Shown: piece by piece, positions 15,925-22,678 of the stretch
Layout: the number at the start of each line of letters is the position of its first letter
Numbering within the stretch: position 1 is the stretch's first letter
Source: an uncultured Clostridium sp.
Lineage (GTDB): Bacteria; Bacillota; Clostridia; Clostridiales; Clostridiaceae
Length of the DNA stretch: 22,678 bases
Reading direction: 5' to 3'
Assembly (NCBI GenBank): GCA_934777095.1
Contig: CAKVNP010000005.1
Location: forward strand, 1 to 22,678
The notes under the pieces: model-generated
What the model saw: only the letters and a program-made list of their open reading frames with translations
The model's database searches: none
Told to the model about the DNA's origin: nothing
Made by a program: the position numbers and the translations under genes

Positions 15925-16128
15925 ATGAATATACAAATTAGTACTGAATTTATTAAATTAGATTCATTTTTAAAATTTGCAGGTGTTGCTTCATTAGGAT
16001 CTGAAGCCAAAATGTATATATTAGATGAAATGGTTAAGGTTAATGGAGAAGTATGTACTCAAAGAGGAAAAAAATTATATAAAGGCGACATAGTAGAGTT
16101 TAATGGTGAGTCATTTAAGGTAGTGTAA
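15925..16128 (+). CDS. S4-domain RNA-binding protein (YaaA/RlbA-like)
   Basis: 67 residues from ATG 15925, the start that fits homologues (MNIQISTEFIKLDSFLKFAGVASLGSEAKMYIL). The S4 fold is plain: LDSFLKFAGVA, a helix, then VKVNGEVCTQRGKKLYKGDIVEFNG with the conserved VNGE and RGKKL turn. It is the small S4 protein encoded between dnaN and recF in Firmicutes; an RNA-binding, ribosome-related role is thought likely. The start is uncertain. In-frame ATGs occur at 15889 (overlapping AAGGAGG, too close), 15910 and 15925. The strong AAGGAGG (15882-15888) is 36 bases before 15925, with a 7-bp stem GCATATT/AATATGC (15891-15913) in between. Confidence 0.85.
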   Translation: MNIQISTEFIKLDSFLKFAGVASLGSEAKMYILDEMVKVNGEVCTQRGKKLYKGDIVEFNGESFKVV

Positions 16129-16173
16129 AATAGCTAATTTACCATTAACTTACGTTAACAACTTTAAATATGT

Positions 16174-16179
16174 TATAAT
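16174..16179 (+). promoter_or_regulatory. Candidate extended -10 promoter before recF
   Basis: TGT-TATAAT (16171-16179) is a perfect extended -10; the -35 region is poor. Transcription would start about 10 bases before the recF ATG, giving a very short leader. Confidence 0.35.
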
Positions 16180-16195
16180 AGTATGGGTGTTTAAA

Positions 16196-17281
16196 ATGTT
16201 TATTAAAAAACTGCAAATGCTTAATTATAGAAATTATAATACGTTAGATATTGAACTATGTCCTAATGTAAATGTCTTTATGGGAGATAATGCCCAGGGA
16301 AAAACTAATATACTCGAAGCAATATATTATTGTGCCTTTGCTAAATCACATAGAACCTCTAAAGATAGAGAACTTATTAATTGGCAGGGTGATAATGCTT
16401 TTATCAGCGTAGAAGTCGGCAAAGAAAGGCTTGATAAAAGGATAGATATTAGTATTCTTAAAGACGGAAAAAAATCTATAAGAATTAACAAGATTAAAAT
16501 TAAAAAAATTGGTGAATTATTTGGAAATTTCAATGTTGTTATGTTTTCACCAGAGGATCTTAGAATAATAAAGGATTCTCCAGGAGTAAGAAGAAAATTT
16601 ATCGATATGGAATTATGTCAGCTTAATCCAAAATATTATTATAATTTAGTTCAGTATAATAAAGTTTTGAATGAAAGAAACTCAATTTTAAAAAATAGAA
16701 ATGCTGTAAAAGATATGTTGGATGTATATGATATGCAATTGGTTGAATTTGGCTATAATATAGTTAAAGAGAGAATTAAGTATATTGAAAGATTGAATCA
16801 ATACGCAGCAAGCATCCATAGTGATATTACTTCAGGAAAAGAAAAAATTGAGTTTAAATATAGCAGCAGTATAAAAGACCTAGATAATATCAAGGAAAAC
16901 TTTTACTCACTGCTAGAAAAGAATAGACGTAAGGATTGCGATAGAGGAATAACATCAATAGGGCCGCATAGGGATGATTTTTTAGTTTTTATTAATGATA
17001 TCGATACAAAAAGCTATGGTTCCCAAGGACAGCAAAGAACCGCTGTTTTAACAATGAAGTTTGCATCACTAGAAATAATAAAAGAAATAACAGGAGAACT
17101 TCCTGTTTTACTTTTAGATGATGTGTTATCAGAGTTAGATTTTAGTAGGAAAAAATATATACTTAGTACTATTGGTAATATACAAACTATTATTACGTGT
17201 ACAGGTATAGAAGATTTATATGAATATTTAGATGATAAATCTAAAGTATTCAAAGTTAAAAATGGAAAAATCATTAACTAG
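16196..17281 (+). CDS. recF: DNA replication and repair protein RecF
   Basis: 361 residues from ATG 16196 (MFIKKLQMLNYRNYNTLDIE); a GTG at 16187 would add three residues without support. Walker A GDNAQGKTN is at 30-38, the ABC signature SYGSQGQQRTAVL near 275-287, and Walker B LLLDDVLSELD shortly after, the order of an SMC-like ABC ATPase without a long coiled coil. RecF binds gaps with RecO and RecR and loads RecA in gap repair. Only GGGTG precedes the start at 6 bases, so initiation is probably modest. The gene lies in the conserved dnaA-dnaN-S4-recF-remB-gyrB-gyrA order. Confidence 0.96.
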   Translation: MFIKKLQMLNYRNYNTLDIELCPNVNVFMGDNAQGKTNILEAIYYCAFAKSHRTSKDRELINWQGDNAFISVEVGKERLDKRIDISILKDGKKSIRINKIKIKKIGELFGNFNVVMFSPEDLRIIKDSPGVRRKFIDMELCQLNPKYYYNLVQYNKVLNERNSILKNRNAVKDMLDVYDMQLVEFGYNIVKERIKYIERLNQYAASIHSDITSGKEKIEFKYSSSIKDLDNIKENFYSLLEKNRRKDCDRGITSIGPHRDDFLVFINDIDTKSYGSQGQQRTAVLTMKFASLEIIKEITGELPVLLLDDVLSELDFSRKKYILSTIGNIQTIITCTGIEDLYEYLDDKSKVFKVKNGKIIN

Positions 17282-17413
17282 TATATTATAAAAAAATAGA
17301 GGACTTTTAGCTAAATTAAAGATTTAGAATCGTTTAAGATAAACTCTTAGTATTTAAGAGCAGGTTTGATTTACTAAATATTTTTTAGAATCTTACTTAA
17401 GGGAGGAATTATC

Positions 17414-17674
17414 ATGTTTTTACATCTTGGAGAAAATGTAGTTGTACCAATAAAGGATGTAATAGGTATTTTTGATATACATAATTCTATGTATAGTTCA
17501 GATACCATATCTTTTTTAAGAATGGCTGAAGAAGATGGATTTGTTGAAAGAATTTCAAAGGAAAGTCCGAAATCATTTGTTATTGCTGAAGTTGATAAGA
17601 TGAGTAAGGTGTACCTATCACCAATATCGTCATCGACATTAACTAAAAGAACAAATATTGAATATAATCCTTAA
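17414..17674 (+). CDS. remB: RemB (DUF370) extracellular-matrix regulator-like protein
   Basis: 86 residues, MFLHLGENVVVPIKDVIGIFDI followed by FLRMAEEDGFVERISKESPKSFVIAE and VYLSPISSSTLTKRT, the complete DUF370 pattern. In B. subtilis the gene at this place (yaaB, remB) is linked to matrix gene expression. Its paralogue RemA is a DNA-binding ring protein. The target here is unknown. GGGAGG lies 7-8 bases before the ATG. The 132-base gap after recF holds a 6-bp hairpin CTCTTA/TAAGAG (17344-17360) but no clear promoter or terminator. Confidence 0.9.
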   Translation: MFLHLGENVVVPIKDVIGIFDIHNSMYSSDTISFLRMAEEDGFVERISKESPKSFVIAEVDKMSKVYLSPISSSTLTKRTNIEYNP

Positions 17675-17688
17675 AGTCCGATATTTAG

Positions 17689-19641
<1,953 letters not shown>

Positions 19642-19662
19642 TACTAATATGAGGTGAAGTAC

Positions 19663-22236
19663 ATGAATTTAAATGAGGGAAAATTTATACATGTAGATAT
19701 AAATAATGAGATGAAAAAATGCTACATCGACTATGCCATGAGTGTAATAGTCGGGCGTGCTCTTCCAGATGTAAGAGACGGTCTTAAGCCAGTTCATAGA
19801 AGAATACTTTACTCAATGCAGGAATTAGGATTAGAACCTCAAAAGGGATACAGAAAATGTGCCAGAATAGTTGGGGAAGTTTTAGGTAAGTACCATCCAC
19901 ATGGTGATACATCTGTTTATGATGCATTGGTTAGGTTAGCTCAAGATTTCTCAATGAGATATATGCTTGTTGATGGACACGGTAACTTCGGTTCTGTGGA
20001 TGGAGATAGCGCCGCAGCAATGAGATATACAGAAGCTAAGATGAATAAAATAGCAGTTGAAATGCTTAGAGATATAAATAAAGATACTGTTGATTTTATG
20101 CCAAACTTTGATGGTGAAGAAAAAGAACCAGTTGTTTTACCATCTAGATATCCTAATCTTTTAGTTAATGGTTCATCAGGTATAGCAGTAGGTATGGCAA
20201 CTAATATACCTCCTCATAACTTAGGGGAAGTAATTGATGGAACAATAATGCTTATTGATAATCCGGAAACAAGTGGATTAGAACTTATGACAGCAATTAA
20301 AGGACCAGATTTCCCAACTGGTGGAATTATTATGGGTAAAGCTGGTATAAGAGCTGCTTATGAAACTGGTAAAGGTAAGATTGTAGTTAGATCTAAAACT
20401 GAAATTGAAGAGGAAAATGGTAGAGCTAGAATAGTTGTTACAGAAATTCCTTATCAAGTAAATAAAGCAAAGCTTATTGAAAATATTGCAGATTTAGTTA
20501 AAGATAAAAAGATTACTGGAATATCAGACTTAAGAGATGAATCTGATAGAGAAGGTATGAGAATTGTAATTGAATTAAAGAGAGATGCAAATCCAAATGT
20601 AGTTCTTAATTTATTATTCAAGCATACAAAGATGCAGGATACTTTTGGGGTAATCATGTTAGCCTTAGTTGATAATGAACCACAAGTATTAAATTTAAAA
20701 CAAGTATTAAGCCACTACATTGATTTCCAAAAGCAAGTAGTTACAAGAAGAACAATATTTGAATTAAATAAAGCTGAAGCAAGAGCTCATATCTTAGAAG
20801 GTTTAAGAATAGCCTTAGATAATATTGATGAAGTAATCCATATTATTAGAGCATCAAAAACTAGTGAAATTGCTAAAAATACTTTAATTGAGAAATTTGG
20901 TCTAAGTGAAAAGCAAGCACAAGCAATCTTAGAAATGAAATTAAGAAGGCTGACTGGTTTAGAAAGAGATAAGATTGAAGAAGAATTCAATGAATTAATG
21001 GCTCAAATAGAATACTTAAATTCAATATTAGCTGATGAAATGAAATTATTATCTGTAATTAAAGAGGAATTACTTGAAATTAAGAACAGATATAATGATG
21101 AAAGAAGAACTCAAATAGAGAAAGTTCATAATGATATTGATATTGAAGATTTAATTCAAGAAGAATCTGTAGTTATCACTTTAACTCATTCAGGATATAT
21201 AAAGAGAATACCATCAGATACTTATTCAGCTCAAAGAAGAGGGGGAAGAGGAATACAAGCTATGTCAACAAAAGAAGACGACTTTGTTGAAAATGTATTA
21301 ATCACTTCTACTCACTCAGATGTATTATTCTTTACTAATAGAGGTAGAGTATACAAGAAGAGAGCTTATGAAATTCCAGATGCAGGAAGAACTGCTAAGG
21401 GAACAAACATAATTAACTTAATACCAATAGAGCAGGATGAAAGAATAGAAACTGTATTAACAGTTGCAGATGACATAAAAGAAGGATTTTTATTCATGGC
21501 AACTAAGAAAGGTCTTGTTAAAAAGACTCCATTATCTGAATTCAAGAATTTAAGAAAAAATGGACTTATAGCTATTAACTTAAGAGAAGGAGATGAACTT
21601 CTTAAAGTTAAGGTTACAAGAGGAGATGCTGATATAGTTATTGTTTCAGAACAAGGTAATGCAATTAAGTTCAGTGAAAAAGATGTAAGAGCAATGGGAA
21701 GAACTGCATCAGGTGTTAAATCAATGAACTTAAGAGATGATGATATAGCTGTATGTATGGATATAGCTGTTGATGATGAAGCATTATTAGTAATTAGTGA
21801 AAATGGATTTGGTAAGAGAACTCCATTATCAGAATATAAGAGACAAAATAGAGGTGGAGTTGGACTAATAACTTATAAGATTGCCGAGAAGACAGGTAAA
21901 GTTGTTGGAGCAACAGTTTGTAAACCAGAAGATGAATTAATGCTTATCAATACTAGTGGTGTTGCTATTAGAATTAATGTATCAGATATTTCTGTAACAA
22001 GCAGATCTGCTATGGGTGTTAGATTAATGAGAACTTCTGAGGAAGAAAGAATAGTAGCTATTACTAAAATTTCTGCTTCAGATGAAGAAAAGGATGAACA
22101 ATTAGTATTAGACAGTGGTATTGAATCAACAGATGGTAATTCTGGAGAACCATTATCTTTAGAAGATACTAGTTTAGACAGATTAGTTGAAGAAGCAACA
22201 AAGAATATTGAAGATGATTCTGATATAGATGAATAA
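19663..22236 (+). CDS. gyrA: DNA gyrase subunit A
   Basis: 857 residues from ATG 19663. GAGGTGA lies about 7 bases before it; the GTG at 19654 is itself part of that ribosome site. The breakage-reunion domain has [31 protein letters not shown] and the active-site tyrosine Tyr122 in [10 protein letters not shown]. The quinolone pocket carries Thr83 and Asp87 (E. coli numbering is the same here); Thr at 83 is usual for clostridia, so it does not by itself suggest resistance. The C-terminal beta-pinwheel contains the GyrA box QRRGGRG from Gln524, which marks a gyrase and not topoisomerase IV, and ends in an acidic tail of about 45 residues ([20 protein letters not shown]). Confidence 0.98.
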   Translation: MNLNEGKFIHVDINNEMKKCYIDYAMSVIVGRALPDVRDGLKPVHRRILYSMQELGLEPQKGYRKCARIVGEVLGKYHPHGDTSVYDALVRLAQDFSMRYMLVDGHGNFGSVDGDSAAAMRYTEAKMNKIAVEMLRDINKDTVDFMPNFDGEEKEPVVLPSRYPNLLVNGSSGIAVGMATNIPPHNLGEVIDGTIMLIDNPETSGLELMTAIKGPDFPTGGIIMGKAGIRAAYETGKGKIVVRSKTEIEEENGRARIVVTEIPYQVNKAKLIENIADLVKDKKITGISDLRDESDREGMRIVIELKRDANPNVVLNLLFKHTKMQDTFGVIMLALVDNEPQVLNLKQVLSHYIDFQKQVVTRRTIFELNKAEARAHILEGLRIALDNIDEVIHIIRASKTSEIAKNTLIEKFGLSEKQAQAILEMKLRRLTGLERDKIEEEFNELMAQIEYLNSILADEMKLLSVIKEELLEIKNRYNDERRTQIEKVHNDIDIEDLIQEESVVITLTHSGYIKRIPSDTYSAQRRGGRGIQAMSTKEDDFVENVLITSTHSDVLFFTNRGRVYKKRAYEIPDAGRTAKGTNIINLIPIEQDERIETVLTVADDIKEGFLFMATKKGLVKKTPLSEFKNLRKNGLIAINLREGDELLKVKVTRGDADIVIVSEQGNAIKFSEKDVRAMGRTASGVKSMNLRDDDIAVCMDIAVDDEALLVISENGFGKRTPLSEYKRQNRGGVGLITYKIAEKTGKVVGATVCKPEDELMLINTSGVAIRINVSDISVTSRSAMGVRLMRTSEEERIVAITKISASDEEKDEQLVLDSGIESTDGNSGEPLSLEDTSLDRLVEEATKNIEDDSDIDE

Positions 22237-22241
22237 TAAAG

Positions 22242-22276
22242 ATGAGGCCATATCGTTAAGATATGGCCTCATTTTT
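22242..22276 (+). terminator. Strong intrinsic terminator after gyrA
   Basis: Perfect 13-bp stem ATGAGGCCATATC / GATATGGCCTCAT with a 5-base loop, followed by T5, starting 6 bases after the gyrA stop. Confidence 0.95.
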
Positions 22277-22304
22277 CATTATTTATTGAATAAATAGTGA
22301 AAAA
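22272..22304. repeat. AT-rich inverted repeat overlapping the gyrA terminator tail
   Basis: Arms of 15 bases (22272-22286 and 22290-22304), TTTTTCATTATTTAT against its complement with one T-G position, and a 3-base loop. It starts at the T-run of the terminator. Perhaps a back-up termination structure or an RNA 3' end trap; function not known. Confidence 0.6.
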
Positions 22305-22548
22305 TAGGGCAAAATAATGATAAATAATAGTACTCTTATCCTAGTGTATCATTATAAGTAATATAGAGAAAAATAGATAAAATGAGAGTATTTGAGGAAT
22401 AAATTTAAAAATAAGGCTTTTTTACTAGATTTAAGGGCAGATATAAATGATAAACTAAAACACGTCGACAGGGTAAGACACTTAAACAAGTAAGCCGAGT
22501 CGATAAAACAAGTCTCAACGAAATGTGAAAAAAACTTTAAAAAAAGTG
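22305..22548 (+). other. Gene-free AT-rich upstream region of the rRNA operon
   Basis: No ORF or RNA gene that I can support. The last 25 bases before the -35 are A-tract rich (22528-22545), like an UP element. I looked for a second upstream rrn promoter and saw no convincing pair of hexamers. Confidence 0.6.
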
Positions 22549-22577
22549 TTGACACAAATCGAAAGAGATGATAAGAT
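22549..22577 (+). promoter_or_regulatory. rRNA operon promoter (rrn P)
   Basis: Perfect -35 TTGACA (22549-22554), 17-base spacer, TAAGAT (22572-22577) with the extended -10 TG at 22569-22570. A-tracts lie upstream. Transcription should start near 22584. Confidence 0.85.
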
Positions 22578-22583
22578 AAGAAA

Positions 22584-22678
22584 GTCGCTTGAGGGCGACA
22601 CAGAAAATGGTCTTTGAAAATTGAACAGAATATAGTTAATATAACAAAACCAGCAATTCTTTTAAGTCTTAAAAAAGA
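22584..22678 (+). other. rRNA operon leader (start of pre-16S transcript), 16S gene beyond window
   Basis: Begins with a 5-bp hairpin GTCGC-TTGAGG-GCGAC (22584-22599) at the predicted transcript 5' end. The boxA-like stretch GGTCTTTGAAAATTGAACAG (22609-22628) is characteristic of Firmicute rRNA leaders and 16S-23S spacers and serves antitermination. The mature 16S 5' end is not reached. Confidence 0.8.

Noticed and set aside
17282..17413. Riboswitch or regulatory RNA before remB
   Set aside because: Only a 6-bp hairpin and AT-rich sequence; no conserved aptamer that I recognise.
22430..22520. Possible tRNA or small RNA with GTCGAC/GAGTCGAT pieces before the rrn promoter
   Set aside because: No cloverleaf or CCA-type end, no T-loop sequence and no terminator; treated as plain upstream DNA.

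Overview
The window is the chromosomal replication-origin (oriC) region of a low-GC, spore-forming Firmicute. It is best explained as Clostridium sensu stricto (possibly near C. beijerinckii/C. butyricum, but I cannot fix the species). The evidence is the strong A+T bias, the 44-residue clostridial-type L34, the spore protease YyaC, the DUF4446 protein, and the classic order rpmH-rnpA-yidD-yidC-jag / mnmE-mnmG-rsmG-noc / parA-parB on one side of dnaA and dnaN-S4-recF-remB-gyrB-gyrA-rrn on the other.

Layout. 1-897 (minus): 5'-part of an MscS-type channel gene and a small DUF3343 protein. 1087-2895 (plus): a cysteine-desulfurase-like class V aminotransferase and yyaC; these two run against the leftward fork. 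2936-5137 (minus): DUF4446, parB (spo0J) and parA (soj). 5353-12613 (minus): noc, rsmG, mnmG, mnmE, then jag, yidC, yidD, rnpA, rpmH. 12614-14782: a bipartite origin, with one DnaA-box cluster upstream of dnaA and a second cluster between dnaA and dnaN. The second has box, box, GC-rich spacer, DnaA-trios and an AT-rich melting segment in the same order as the B. subtilis unwinding region. 14783-22236 (plus): dnaN, S4 protein, recF, remB, gyrB, gyrA. 22237-22678: a strong terminator, then an rRNA-operon promoter and leader; the 16S gene lies just outside the window.

How the genes work together. DnaA opens the origin, and DnaN, RecF and gyrase serve the fork. ParA/ParB with three perfect parS sites (2877, 3478, 5288) organise and segregate the origin; Noc is the second ParB-family paralogue. 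The minus-strand operon serves ribosome and tRNA maturation (RsmG, MnmE/G, RnpA, L34) and membrane insertion (YidC, YidD, Jag). Nearly all genes diverge from oriC, so they are co-directional with replication.

I saw no mobile element, CRISPR array, tRNA or defence cassette, and no convincing undescribed multi-gene system. The most interesting details are small: a perfect 10-bp-arm palindrome between a strong Shine-Dalgarno and the parA start, a Noc without the usual N-terminal membrane-targeting segment, a parS encoded within the end of yyaC, the origin architecture, and the divergent DUF3343/desulfurase pair. Several starts were moved inward from the longest ORF because a Shine-Dalgarno and family length agree (dnaN, gyrA, mnmG, rsmG, noc, recF, yyaC).
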